Shown: one piece after another, positions 8,717 to 17,380 of the stretch
Numbering within the stretch: position 1 is the first letter of the stretch
How the letters are laid out: each line of letters opens with the position of its first letter
NCBI GenBank assembly: GCA_021788365.1
Contig: JAJYKS010000001.1
Span: 160,485 to 224,484 of the forward strand
From: a bacterium
Lineage (GTDB): Bacteria; Patescibacteria; Microgenomatia; UBA1400; UBA12108
DNA: 64,000 bases
Direction of reading: 5' to 3'
The notes under the pieces: model-generated
Told to the model about the DNA's origin: nothing
The model's input: only the letters and a program-made list of their open reading frames with translations
The model's database searches: none
Position numbers and translations under genes: made by a program

Positions 8717-9778
8717 TTATTCTGCCTCCAAAAATGAAGTGAGTGTTGATGATGCTTTTTCCCAAGTGAGGTCTCTACTTAACTGGACATTATTTTTTCC
8801 CATGGATTCTCTATTTTCATAGGCCATTGCTATACCATTCCTCCACGAATCAATATTTTTATCAACCAGGGATCCGTTGATACCATCTTTTAATAACCAC
8901 CCTATTCTTCCCTTCCCCATAACTATTGGTTTACCTACTGCTAGATATTCGCTAACAGCAATTGGACTACAGTCTACTGACACTGGGAACACTAAGACAT
9001 CAGCAATGTTGGTGTAATTGGGTACTTCCAGCAATGGCACTGCACCTGTCTTTATAACTTGAGGTAAATCTGGCAGACTAGCTAGTAGAGGTCCATCACC
9101 TACAATAAACAGGAGTTGGTTCTCGTCTATTGAAGAAATAATCAATCTAATATCTTCGTACCATTTACTTAATTTACCCGTATAAACTAAAATTTGCTTT
9201 TGTTCAAAGCTTATATTGTATTTCTTGGCATATTTTAGCTTTAGTAATTTAATCTTTTCATCTGAATATTTGTAGAAAATATTTTCATCATATCCATTAG
9301 GAATAATTACTGTCTTATTTGTTCTGAGACCTTCTCGTTTAAGTGCTTCAAGCATGGTTGGTGATTGTGTGATTACTTTTGTTGCTATCTTAATTATGGA
9401 TTCAAAACCTTTTTTTAATAAGAAATATCTTTCATCTGCTCCAAATTCTGTTAAATACATTTCTTCGTACCAATCAATGCAATCAAAAACTATTGGGATC
9501 TTAATTGTTGGATTTATCAGAAGTGCACTAAGTGGATTGTCTATCAAAATATAATCATATTGGTGTTTTTGTAGATGCTGATTTAATTTTTCCTGCTCTA
9601 TCGATACGTCCGAAATATTGTTTAGTATCTTATGTCTTAAGAATTCGACCCTACACTTACCATCCAAGTGTTGAAGTAAAAATTGCTCCCTTTGTGGGAA
9701 GCCCTGAAAGTACCTTGGCGAAAAATGCTGAATACTTTGTGCGTATACCTTATCACCGACTTTTAGTATCCTTTTCAT
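8717..9778 (-). CDS. Glycosyltransferase family 4 (GT-B) protein
   Basis: 353 aa with the GT-B layout: N-terminal acceptor domain and C-terminal nucleotide-sugar domain holding LVYTGKLSKWYEDI, FIVGDGPLL and the Glu-containing SPIAVSEYLAVGKPIV segment typical of GT4. It would transfer a sugar from an NDP-sugar to a small acceptor or glycan. The start at 9778 was chosen because its ATG overlaps the TGA of the aminotransferase (ATGA), a coupled junction; an ATG 9 nt upstream is possible. Soluble, no signal peptide. Confidence 0.82.
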   Translation of the reverse strand: MKRILKVGDKVYAQSIQHFSPRYFQGFPQREQFLLQHLDGKCRVEFLRHKILNNISDVSIEQEKLNQHLQKHQYDYILIDNPLSALLINPTIKIPIVFDCIDWYEEMYLTEFGADERYFLLKKGFESIIKIATKVITQSPTMLEALKREGLRTNKTVIIPNGYDENIFYKYSDEKIKLLKLKYAKKYNISFEQKQILVYTGKLSKWYEDIRLIISSIDENQLLFIVGDGPLLASLPDLPQVIKTGAVPLLEVPNYTNIADVLVFPVSVDCSPIAVSEYLAVGKPIVMGKGRIGWLLKDGINGSLVDKNIDSWRNGIAMAYENRESMGKNNVQLSRDLTWEKASSTLTSFLEAE

Positions 9779-10770
9779 GCAAACCATTCTTCAAGAGCAT
9801 TTCTAATTTTTTTCACTTCTCGGTCAGTTAGATTCCATCGATTAGGTACACTAACTATTCTAGACGTCCAATCTGTGTAATACTTCCTTTCGTTTATAGG
9901 AAGAATGTCGTCACCGTAATATACGAGTGTGGCAATCCCCTTCTTCTCCATATACTGCCTAAACTTGTCTCTTTTCTCTATCAGGAGATTAAACACGGAG
10001 TATATATGTCTATCTCCTTTATGTTCGGCCAAGAATGGCTGTATCGTAGGGATTACTTGAAGATATTCCCTGGAAATATCTCGTTGTATCTTAATCCTAT
10101 CTTCATAGTGAGAGAGCTCGTGTAAAAGGAATTCTGCCTTAATTTCGTCCATTCTTAAATTTAAAGCGATGTTCTCTGTCATTTTTCCATCTTCTCGTCC
10201 GGATTGAATAAAGACTTTCATTTTTTGATACAACTCTTCGTCGTTCGTAACAATGGCTCCTCCATGACCGCATGTATGAAGCGACTTGGTAGGGTAGAAA
10301 CTGTAACAACCCACCACCCCGATAGTACCCACTTTCACCCCTTGAATCTCAGCGCCAAAAGCCTGACAAGCATCTTCTATTAACACGTTTTTGTCAATTT
10401 TGTTGACAAGCCGATTTGGTTGACCATACAAATGAACTAGAGTACTTACGGTTGATGGATCAATAGATATCTTTTGTTCGAGGATATTTTTGCGATATTT
10501 AATTTTGTAGCCTAGTAAACGTGCGGGTTGGTAAGTGGCAGGAAAAGTGTAAGGATCAACTATTAATCTTGAATACTTTTCTCTTAAGGCCCAATATGCT
10601 GCAAGTAGTGAAGATGTCCCGTTATTTGTAAGTAAGACATACTTCACATTTAGATATTCTTTGAGTTTTTCCTCCAGGTTTCTTATCATGATCCCATCAA
10701 CCCAGTTGCCGGAATTGTACACTTGGCTCTTATAATCAGAATTTAGTAGGTATATCGGTATATTGTCCAT
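9775..10770 (-). CDS. DegT/DnrJ/EryC1/StrS family PLP aminotransferase
   Basis: 331 aa, fold type I sugar aminotransferase. The PLP Lys is K162 in SFYPTKSLHTCGHGG; the conserved cofactor-holding Asp is D133 in IEDACQAFGA; NNGTSSL (49-55) binds phosphate. The family moves an amino group from Glu or Gln to keto-sugars or ketocyclitols. It starts 1 nt after the PIG-L stop and overlaps the glycosyltransferase start by 4 bp, so it is tightly coupled. With the Gfo/Idh enzyme and the deacetylase it suggests an aminosugar or aminocyclitol building block; the exact substrate is not readable. Confidence 0.87.
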   Translation of the reverse strand: MDNIPIYLLNSDYKSQVYNSGNWVDGIMIRNLEEKLKEYLNVKYVLLTNNGTSSLLAAYWALREKYSRLIVDPYTFPATYQPARLLGYKIKYRKNILEQKISIDPSTVSTLVHLYGQPNRLVNKIDKNVLIEDACQAFGAEIQGVKVGTIGVVGCYSFYPTKSLHTCGHGGAIVTNDEELYQKMKVFIQSGREDGKMTENIALNLRMDEIKAEFLLHELSHYEDRIKIQRDISREYLQVIPTIQPFLAEHKGDRHIYSVFNLLIEKRDKFRQYMEKKGIATLVYYGDDILPINERKYYTDWTSRIVSVPNRWNLTDREVKKIRNALEEWFA

Positions 10771-10771
10771 A

Positions 10772-11497
10772 TCATTCTTCTAAAATAGTTGTGAGCAGCT
10801 TAGTTCCCGATGCAGAAATAGGTGTATATGAACTGACCTGGAAGGCCTCGCCGTAGGAAGCTCCCGCAGTATTGCCTCTCAACGCAAGGCAGCTTTTAAT
10901 TTTAGACATTAGCCAGTCTTGGCTAGTTTTATGTTCATCTTTAACAGATGCATAACAACTGAAAGCAGCCAACTTATTCGCTACGTTCTCACTCGATATT
11001 GCAGATATAACTTGAGATTCAAAAGGAGTTGTCATTTCTAGATCGACTTCTCCTTGTAGAATTACTGTTGCACTCCATTGAGTTTCCCCACCACATAGTT
11101 TGCAGCCACTTTGAAAGTTTGCTTCGGGAATTACTTCCCCTAGAGTACGATGGTCAATATGTTTATCTTTTATGTGATGCGTAATTATCAAATCTGGTTT
11201 GACCCTTCTAATTTCGCCCATAGTGGCCTGAATTAACCTCCCTTTATCTTTTTGTAGTTCCATATCCACAAAATCTAGAAAATTTACCTGAAATCCCAAT
11301 AACTTACTACTAGCTTTCCCCTCTAATTTTGTTCGTAAAATTCGAACTTTTTGTTTTTCGGATGCAAAATAAGCTTGATCGTTGTTGGTAAAAAAGCTGA
11401 CATGAACTTCATGATTTTTCTTAACCAGTTTATCAATCGTTCCTCCGCAAAGGATCGTTTCGTCATCTGGGTGCGCTAGTAATGCCAGGATTTTCAT
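10772..11497 (-). CDS. PIG-L family zinc deacetylase
   Basis: 241 aa. The family hallmark AHPDDE is at residues 8-13 (His9, Asp12 as Zn ligands) with the second site at HHIKDKHIDH (His113, Asp115, His116). PIG-L enzymes remove acetyl from GlcNAc-type groups, as in mycothiol, GPI and aminoglycoside (BtrD-type) pathways. Cytoplasmic. It lies 9 bp downstream of queE in the leftward operon. De-N-acetylation of a transferred GlcNAc is the likely step here (inference). Confidence 0.85.
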   Translation of the reverse strand: MKILALLAHPDDETILCGGTIDKLVKKNHEVHVSFFTNNDQAYFASEKQKVRILRTKLEGKASSKLLGFQVNFLDFVDMELQKDKGRLIQATMGEIRRVKPDLIITHHIKDKHIDHRTLGEVIPEANFQSGCKLCGGETQWSATVILQGEVDLEMTTPFESQVISAISSENVANKLAAFSCYASVKDEHKTSQDWLMSKIKSCLALRGNTAGASYGEAFQVSSYTPISASGTKLLTTILEE

Positions 11498-11506
11498 TTT
11501 GGTCTT

Positions 11507-12226
11507 TTATACCTTTCTTTTAGCTCCCCAGATATCACAATGAAGTCTGCCAAGAAGACGATATCCTTTGACCTTTACTGTTTCCACTACTTTTTGAGCA
11601 TTTTCAGATACCTCTAAAGATGTTTTCCCCTGAGGCATGATAATAATTTTGTCTATGTTAAGTTTGAGTGGCTTGATAAAATCATTTTCGATTTCATCTA
11701 AGTCATTAGTGTTGTTAACCACAAACTTAAAAATAGAATTTGCTTTATTAATCGCTCTTAAAACATTTTCATTTATTCTGGCTTGACGGAGATTCCCTGA
11801 ATTCTCTAACTTGGGAGAACAATTAAACTGACAACGTTCAAGAAGGTATTCTGATGGCATGACTGTCCCGTTCGTTTCAATTTCTACTGTCCAATCTGGC
11901 ATTAACTTAATTAACGTTTCAATACTACTTTTCTGTAACAATGGCTCTCCACCGGTAATTACAAGACGTTTCTCGACTTTTTTATTTGTACATGTCCATG
12001 CAGTAATTATTCTTTCTTTAGTTTCCTCAATACTCCATTTTTGCTTTTCATTCCAGAATTCTGGTAATTTGGCATCCCAGGCGTAGCGCGTATCACACCA
12101 AATACATTTCAAATTACATACACACAACCGCAAGAAACATGCGGGCTTACCCATCGAGATTCCTTCACCCTGGATTGTATAGAAGACGCCGTCGCCTGAT
12201 ACATTAAAATAGTCGTTATTTAGCAT
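11507..12226 (-). CDS. queE: 7-carboxy-7-deazaguanine synthase QueE (radical SAM)
   Basis: 239 aa. N-terminal SGDGVFYTIQGEG segment is the QueE substrate-entry signature, followed by the iron-sulfur motif Cys37-x3-Cys41-x2-Cys44 (CNLKCIWC), then WCDTRY. GGEPLL lies further on. It converts 6-carboxytetrahydropterin to 7-carboxy-7-deazaguanine with SAM and Mg2+. The start overlaps the end of queD by 11 bp. Third step of the preQ0 pathway encoded here. Confidence 0.93.
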   Translation of the reverse strand: MLNNDYFNVSGDGVFYTIQGEGISMGKPACFLRLCVCNLKCIWCDTRYAWDAKLPEFWNEKQKWSIEETKERIITAWTCTNKKVEKRLVITGGEPLLQKSSIETLIKLMPDWTVEIETNGTVMPSEYLLERCQFNCSPKLENSGNLRQARINENVLRAINKANSIFKFVVNNTNDLDEIENDFIKPLKLNIDKIIIMPQGKTSLEVSENAQKVVETVKVKGYRLLGRLHCDIWGAKRKV

Positions 12227-12656
12227 AACTAGCCTTACTTGTGGGAGTTTCCCAGATAGTTACCTCTGATAACTTAAGACCTGTACCAAAATTATCTTTA
12301 AACTTTGCTGCTAGCTTTTTATATATCCAATACGCAATTCTTTCCGCAGTTGGGATAAAGGGTACCGATAGATTTTTTAAAAGCGGGTTGGTTTTAAAAA
12401 AGCTAGCCATTACTTGGTCTTTTTCCCAATACATGAACGAGTGATCGCAAATATTAATAATCTCTTCTTGGAGAATGGTTTTGATTTCACCAAAATCCAT
12501 TACCATATCCTCACTAGATTCGTTTGATTTATTAATTAACGAACCTTCTAGGCAAATTTCTGCCCTATACCTATGGCCGTGAACATTTTTGCATTGTGAT
12601 TTATGATTTGGGATGCGGTGGCCCATATCCCATTCGACTATTTTATATACCTTCAT
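12216..12656 (-). CDS. queD: 6-carboxy-5,6,7,8-tetrahydropterin synthase QueD
   Basis: 146 aa, a normal QueD length. Zn ligands His13, His26 and His28 and the catalytic Cys22 are visible in MGHRIPNHKSQCKNVHGHRY; a CDHSF motif and a late PTAERIAYWIY helix complete the 6-pyruvoyl-tetrahydropterin-synthase fold. It converts dihydroneopterin triphosphate to 6-carboxytetrahydropterin. The ATG at 12656 lies inside the 3' end of folE (14 bp overlap) and gives the canonical N-terminus; a longer frame upstream would only read folE out of frame. Confidence 0.93.
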   Translation of the reverse strand: MKVYKIVEWDMGHRIPNHKSQCKNVHGHRYRAEICLEGSLINKSNESSEDMVMDFGEIKTILQEEIINICDHSFMYWEKDQVMASFFKTNPLLKNLSVPFIPTAERIAYWIYKKLAAKFKDNFGTGLKLSEVTIWETPTSKASYAK

Positions 12657-13224
12657 GGCTTTTGGCCTCGCTTGACGTATCAACCTGATGCATAAATTGC
12701 ATAACAAGGCTTTTGTCTTTATTAAATACACCCGTCTTTATCAAGGTTCTCATCTGACTAGATCCATTTTTTACGCCGCGCATGCTCATGCATAGATGCT
12801 TAGCTTTGCAATAAACGATTACGCCTTTAGTTCTAAGGTTCTTTTGGATTGTTTCAGCTATTTGTTTGGTTAAACGCTCCTGTAACTGTAATCTGTGGGA
12901 AAATATCCCTACTAATCTGGCAAACTTGGATAAACCTAGAACTTTTTTGTCTGGAATATAGCCGATATGAATCTTTCCATAAAATGGCAGCAGGTGATGT
13001 TCGCAGAGGCTATAAAAGTCTATATTTGAGACTACTACCATTCCGTCATAGTCGTCGCTTTTAAAACATTTGAAAATACTTTTAGGATCTAAGTTATAAC
13101 CATCAAGTAGTTCGGCATACATTTTAGCGACACGCCTGGGTGTTTCCAACAAACCCTCTCTATTAGGATTTTCACCTATTTCTGATAACAATTGCCTAGT
13201 AATATCCTCTATTCTTGCTGTCAT
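12643..13224 (-). CDS. folE: GTP cyclohydrolase I (FolE)
   Basis: 193 aa, canonical length. Zn-site Cys74 and the following His76-His77 lie in SLCEHHLLPFYGKIHIGYIP; the second zinc Cys is in AKHLCMSMRGV. It opens GTP to 7,8-dihydroneopterin triphosphate, the entry to folate and to 7-deazaguanines. Position directly before queD and queE shows it serves preQ0 synthesis here. A promoter-like pair (TTTACC, 17 nt, TAGAAT) precedes it in the 106-bp gap after the glycosyltransferase 2 gene. Confidence 0.94.
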   Translation of the reverse strand: MTARIEDITRQLLSEIGENPNREGLLETPRRVAKMYAELLDGYNLDPKSIFKCFKSDDYDGMVVVSNIDFYSLCEHHLLPFYGKIHIGYIPDKKVLGLSKFARLVGIFSHRLQLQERLTKQIAETIQKNLRTKGVIVYCKAKHLCMSMRGVKNGSSQMRTLIKTGVFNKDKSLVMQFMHQVDTSSEAKSHEGI

Positions 13225-13252
13225 ATTTAATAACTATTATTACGACTGCATA

Positions 13253-13281
13253 ATTCTACTATAGGTTTCCAGGCAGGTAAA
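13253..13281 (-). promoter_or_regulatory. Putative sigma70-type promoter for folE-queD-queE operon
   Basis: On the minus strand TTTACC (13281-13276) and TAGAAT (13258-13253) are separated by exactly 17 nt, about 29 nt before the folE ATG. No preQ1 riboswitch fold could be recognised in the 106-bp gap. Confidence 0.45.
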
Positions 13282-13330
13282 GAGCGTCACCAGGGGTGGT
13301 TTCGGAGTAACATTTATTAAATAAATTTCT

Positions 13331-14203
13331 CTATTTTGCAGATTTTTCATATTCATATCCAGATAAGTAGAACATTCTCCAAAAAGCAATAAACAAAGCA
13401 GTATCCCATCCATATTTCTCCATAGCCGTTTGATAGTATTCTTTTGCACCCTCAGTAAAATAACCCGTCTGGATTTGATTCCATAGATCTGGGCATTTAT
13501 TTCCCACTCTTTCGATTTGTGCCTCACTTCTGCCGAATTGGAACGCCGTTCTTAATTCGTGCTTTAAATCTATGGGGTCATGGTAAATGACTGCCTCTTG
13601 GGACACAAAGATGGGTACGCCGGCAGCCTTAATTTTTTGATCTAGATATCCATCATCACCAAATCTTACTTCGGGGTGGTATATATTACCCTCTTCTCCG
13701 ATAACATCTATGAGCTCTCTCCGCTTTAACCCAAGTCCTGGTGAATATGATTTTGGTTCATAACGATTTTCGTGTGTCCTGGAATTGCTGATCAATTTAC
13801 TAACCCTACTACCATCGTTAAGAAATATAACAGTTGGCTGAACTACCAAGTTACCCATCTTCAAGGATTGATTGATTATTGCGATGGCGCCAGGTGCAAA
13901 AACAGAGTCGCTGTCCATGACAATAATATCGTTATGAGTTGATTCTTTGATCCCAGCTTCTGCAGCAATACTCCAATTTCCATACCTGTGAGGGGCGACT
14001 TTAATACCTCTTATTTCATCTATAAAATCAGCGTCGTCTGCTACACTTGCCACAACCTCAACGGGCACATCTATAGAATCCATACACCGGAGAAGTCCTT
14101 CTCTACTTCTTCCACATCTAATGACAACAGAGAGATCAGTTTTTTGATTTAAACCATTTTCAAATTTCATATTGCTTACTTTAAGCCCTATATTTGTAGG
14201 CAT
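13331..14203 (-). CDS. Family 2-like glycosyltransferase (GT-A)
   Basis: 290 aa from the chosen start. LSVVIRCGRSREGLLRCMDSI opens the GT-A nucleotide-binding fold, and IIVMDSDSVFAPGAIAIIN carries the metal-binding DxD motif. VRFGDDGYLDQKI resembles the acceptor-site ED(x)D region. It probably transfers a sugar to a small acceptor; no membrane segment is seen. The start ATG at 14203 was chosen because TATAGT lies 6 nt upstream, as in other first genes here; ATGs at 14221 or 14170 are alternatives. First gene of the leftward set. Confidence 0.75.
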   Translation of the reverse strand: MPTNIGLKVSNMKFENGLNQKTDLSVVIRCGRSREGLLRCMDSIDVPVEVVASVADDADFIDEIRGIKVAPHRYGNWSIAAEAGIKESTHNDIIVMDSDSVFAPGAIAIINQSLKMGNLVVQPTVIFLNDGSRVSKLISNSRTHENRYEPKSYSPGLGLKRRELIDVIGEEGNIYHPEVRFGDDGYLDQKIKAAGVPIFVSQEAVIYHDPIDLKHELRTAFQFGRSEAQIERVGNKCPDLWNQIQTGYFTEGAKEYYQTAMEKYGWDTALFIAFWRMFYLSGYEYEKSAK

Positions 14204-14251
14204 TTTACTACTATAAGTCATTCTAGTCAAAAAAAATATTAGTAGTAAAAT
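14202..14251. promoter_or_regulatory. Symmetric divergent promoter of the biosynthetic cluster
   Basis: A perfect 11-bp inverted repeat, ATTTTACTACT (14202-14212) and AGTAGTAAAAT (14241-14251), flanks a 28-nt spacer between the divergent glycosyltransferase and radical SAM genes. Each arm contains a TAAAAT -10 hexamer in outward orientation; TTGACT on the minus strand (14230-14225) is 17 nt from the left one, and the right one is 7 nt before the ATG at 14259. The two halves of the cluster would be switched together. Confidence 0.55.
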
Positions 14252-14258
14252 ATGCTCT

Positions 14259-15458
14259 ATGCTATCTCAAGAGAAGAATATTCCTCTAGAATATCATGGT
14301 AGAAGTATAGGCGCGGCTGACTATGTTGCCGCAGTTTCTGCGGAAAATGTTCACAATATTATTGGACCTCATAATGTTTTGTTACAAGTCAATTATGGAT
14401 GCTATCTTCATTGTGAGATGTGTGATCGCCATAAATGGGTAAAGGAAGGGGTCCCCGTAGATGAAACGATGACAACAAACCAGCTGTTGGGATTGGTTGA
14501 TGAGCTTTCGGCCATGGGAACCAGGCGAATTACAATTGTTGGAACAGAACCCGTCATGAGGAAAGATTTGACTCTTATGCTCGGGAGAATCAGAGAGAAT
14601 AATATAAAACCAGAATTATATACGGCCGGTATAGTACTATCAGATGAGTTGATTGAGTCGATATTGTTAACATCAACAGATGTGGCATTTTCTTTAGATG
14701 GTTTTAATGAGAATAGCCATAATCGCATAAGAGTCCCAAATAATGAGTTCAATGCCTATGCGCGGACACTAGGTTCGATAGAGCGGTTAACAAAAGCAAG
14801 GGCGGCAAAAAATATTAGCCAAGAAAACGTTAGAATAACGGCAAATTTCACCATTCAACGGAATAACATTAGTGATTTAGCGCTAGTAACACCAGAACAA
14901 ATTGATTTATGCGGTTTAGACGTTTTGCGGATGTCTGTGGTACACGGTGAGGGTAGCTATGCTTTAGTAAGTGAAGACATACCGATAATATTAGAGTTTA
15001 TGCAAAGGATGAAAGCGAATTCATCGCGTACTGAAATATCATTTTCAAATGCATTGGAATATCTTGCTAACAATTCGCTTACCCCCCAAGATTTTAATGT
15101 AAATACTCTTATTCCTTCACGAATCGCTGATGGCACTAATAAATTAAAGTGCCACATCGCAGAATACAGTACGATGATTGATCCGAAAGGAGATGTCCGT
15201 CCTTGCCTGTATTTGTATGACGATAACGGTTCGTTTGACTCAAGTGATCGAGATCAGTTTGTGATGGGAAACGTAAAAAATGATTCGTTTAGAGCAATTT
15301 GGAATGGTGAAGCATATACCACTTTTAGAAGGTCAAAGGAATACCCGGATTTGAAGAGTGGCAGTCGTTGTCGTACATGCGAATACACTGATCAGTTTGA
15401 AGAGATGGATCAAATAATTGCCTTATCAAAAATTAACGATATTCAGATTGGTTGGTAA
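14259..15458 (+). CDS. Radical SAM protein with SPASM-like C-terminus
   Basis: 399 aa. The radical SAM cluster is Cys48-x3-Cys52-x2-Cys55 (CYLHCEMC), followed by a GTEP motif. The C-terminal part has CHIAEYSTMIDPKGDVRPC ... GNVKNDSFRAIWNG ... CRTCEY, the layout of a SPASM/twitch auxiliary iron-sulfur domain. SPASM enzymes modify peptides or oxidise alcohols; BtrN of butirosin synthesis is an alcohol-oxidising example, so an aminocyclitol or sugar oxidation is possible here. No RiPP precursor peptide is seen beside it. Likely leaderless from TAAAAT at 14246-14251. Confidence 0.82.
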   Translation: MLSQEKNIPLEYHGRSIGAADYVAAVSAENVHNIIGPHNVLLQVNYGCYLHCEMCDRHKWVKEGVPVDETMTTNQLLGLVDELSAMGTRRITIVGTEPVMRKDLTLMLGRIRENNIKPELYTAGIVLSDELIESILLTSTDVAFSLDGFNENSHNRIRVPNNEFNAYARTLGSIERLTKARAAKNISQENVRITANFTIQRNNISDLALVTPEQIDLCGLDVLRMSVVHGEGSYALVSEDIPIILEFMQRMKANSSRTEISFSNALEYLANNSLTPQDFNVNTLIPSRIADGTNKLKCHIAEYSTMIDPKGDVRPCLYLYDDNGSFDSSDRDQFVMGNVKNDSFRAIWNGEAYTTFRRSKEYPDLKSGSRCRTCEYTDQFEEMDQIIALSKINDIQIGW

Positions 15459-15460
15459 AT

Positions 15461-16645
15461 ATGTTAATCGAAGGCATACACTCGTTTCACATTAACGAAT
15501 CAGGGGCGCCCACAGGAGGAGCCGAACGTTATTTAATAGCGCTTCATCAGGAATTACAGGCTTCTGGAAATCCCGCAATATTGATATACGGCCGTAATGA
15601 GCCTGGGACTTATCTTCCGCCTGATGGTTCTACAATTGTAGAAGGAATTGATTTGGCAGATGAGCCAGAATCTTCAAGAGCTGGGTTCCTACAGCTATTA
15701 AAACATAATAAACCTGATTTAATTCACTTTCATAATCTAAATAACACCTCCCTTATTTCTCAGATGTCTACTACTCAAACAACGGTAAGGACAGTACATG
15801 ATTCTAGATTATTTTGTCCAATGGAGTTCAGAATGAAGAATAATGGAGAATTATGTAATGAAGCGGCAGGATTAAACTGTCTTGCTTGTATGAGTGATTT
15901 CCAAATGGATAATGACGAATCCATTACGAGATTAAAACAAACGATGCAAGAAATTGAAGCTACAAAACAAGTGTCAATTCTTGTAACTCCAAGCAATTAT
16001 ATTAGGGAGCAACTAATTCTTAATCAAGTTGACGACTCTAAGATCATAGTTATACCTCCATTCTTATTAAACGAGATAGATACTTCATCTTCACATATGG
16101 AGAAAGAAACAACCGATGTTCTTTTTGTAGGAAGAATTGTTAGATCAAAGGGACTTCATCTCTTACTCGAAAGTTTGGTAGAGTTGCCGAATGATACAAC
16201 TTTAACCATCGTTGGAGATGGACCTGATTTGAATAACAATATCGAACTATCTAGACGATTAAAATTAGGTAACAGGGTAAGCTTTGTTGGATGGGCAAAT
16301 TCTAACCAGTTGAGCCACTATTATCGTCGATCCAAGGTATTAGCAGTTCCATCGATGGGTCCTGAAGCGTTTGGGTTAGTTGGATTAGAAGCTATGGCAG
16401 AGGGAAAACCAGTCGTGGCTTTTGACTCTGGTGGAATTAACCAATGGTTAGTTGATGGCATTAATGGATATTTGGTTTCTAGGGGCAATGTAGAAGATCT
16501 GACTGACAAAATTGGTCGACTAATTAATAATCAGGACTTGAGAAATAGTTTTGGCCATAATGGATTATCCATGATACATGAAACTTTTAATCGGAAAGCT
16601 CATGTTGATAGACTTCTTACTATATACCAATCAATACTCACCTAG
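15461..16645 (+). CDS. Glycosyltransferase family 4 (GT-B) protein
   Basis: 394 aa. Typical GT4: N-terminal GAPTGGAERYLIALHQEL acceptor domain with the early GG loop, then DVLFVGRIVRSKGLHLLLESL, IVGDGPDL and GPEAFGLVGLEAMAEGKPVVAF (E-x7-E donor site). It has a Cys-rich stretch in the first domain (CPMEF ... CNEAAGLNCLACM) that may hold a metal or disulfide. The ATG at 15461 follows the radical SAM stop by 2 nt; a TTG 9 nt upstream overlaps that stop. Confidence 0.85.
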   Translation: MLIEGIHSFHINESGAPTGGAERYLIALHQELQASGNPAILIYGRNEPGTYLPPDGSTIVEGIDLADEPESSRAGFLQLLKHNKPDLIHFHNLNNTSLISQMSTTQTTVRTVHDSRLFCPMEFRMKNNGELCNEAAGLNCLACMSDFQMDNDESITRLKQTMQEIEATKQVSILVTPSNYIREQLILNQVDDSKIIVIPPFLLNEIDTSSSHMEKETTDVLFVGRIVRSKGLHLLLESLVELPNDTTLTIVGDGPDLNNNIELSRRLKLGNRVSFVGWANSNQLSHYYRRSKVLAVPSMGPEAFGLVGLEAMAEGKPVVAFDSGGINQWLVDGINGYLVSRGNVEDLTDKIGRLINNQDLRNSFGHNGLSMIHETFNRKAHVDRLLTIYQSILT

Positions 16646-16659
16646 TATAAAATTAGATC

Positions 16660-17379
16660 ATGAGAAAAGATTATTCTTTGGTCGCTAAGGAAGTTGGTAA
16701 AGAATACGAGTCTCACCCTAACTTAATCGGTATTTTGTGGATTGGCTCCTCTTCTTTTGGGATAACTGATCGCTTTGCAGATATTGATATTCGTTTATTA
16801 ATTGATAAATCAAATAAACAATTCCCAATGCAACAATTTGTTAGACATGGAATCAATATTGAAGTAGACGAAATAAGTTGGGATTGGTTGATGAAAAATC
16901 ATGCCATTGATAGTGAAGAGCGCTGGATAAGAGAGAAAGGGGTTGTCCTATATGATCCTCATAAGCGAATTGCTAAAAGATACACATTTTTGAAGAGAAA
17001 GATGAGGGTTTCAACCAACAGACAATTATGGGAAGAATTTAAGGATATTTTTTATAGTAACGACATTGAGAATTGTCTAAGGAGAGATGATATTGTTACC
17101 TCCACCCTTTATCTTAATAGAGGAATCGAAAAGATGCTTAAGTTTATCTTTTTGTTTAACGAGAAGCCCGTCCCACCGTTTAAATGGCGGTGGTATTTTG
17201 TACGTCAGGATAAAATTCTTCCATCAAAAATAACTGATTTAATGGAAGATATTATAAAAACTAGTGACTCTATAAATAATAAATTGGAAAAATTAATTAG
17301 TATAGAAAGAGAGTTTCAAAAACTGATGATAGCAAAGGGATTTCCCAAAGAGCAGGTTATGGAGCATTGGCGGTTTTAA
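16660..17379 (+). CDS. Nucleotidyltransferase-fold protein (aminoglycoside adenylyltransferase-like)
   Basis: 239 aa. N-terminal Pol-beta-like nucleotidyltransferase signature GSSSFGITDRFADIDIRLL (residues 29-47) keeps the GS and the DxD carboxylates (Asp41, Asp43). The C-terminal half is helical with basic patches, like ANT/KNT resistance enzymes. Such enzymes AMP-ylate aminoglycoside hydroxyls. In this cluster it could be a self-protection enzyme or a tailoring step; neither is proven. TAAAAT at 16648-16653 lies 6 nt before the ATG, so it may be transcribed on its own. It ends 1 bp from the convergent radical SAM gene. Confidence 0.72.
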   Translation: MRKDYSLVAKEVGKEYESHPNLIGILWIGSSSFGITDRFADIDIRLLIDKSNKQFPMQQFVRHGINIEVDEISWDWLMKNHAIDSEERWIREKGVVLYDPHKRIAKRYTFLKRKMRVSTNRQLWEEFKDIFYSNDIENCLRRDDIVTSTLYLNRGIEKMLKFIFLFNEKPVPPFKWRWYFVRQDKILPSKITDLMEDIIKTSDSINNKLEKLISIEREFQKLMIAKGFPKEQVMEHWRF

Positions 17380-17380
17380 A

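Noticed and set aside
13225..13330. Possible preQ1 riboswitch before folE
   Set aside because: The gap lacks the preQ1-I or preQ1-II consensus segments; a promoter-like pair explains it better.
13240..13527. 95-aa open frame antisense/out of frame over the GT2 gene end
   Set aside because: It runs through a well-supported glycosyltransferase gene, has biased composition and no start signal.
14259..15458. Radical SAM/SPASM protein as a RiPP maturase
   Set aside because: No short precursor peptide frame or peptide-recognition partner was found next to it; small-molecule tailoring fits the neighbours better.
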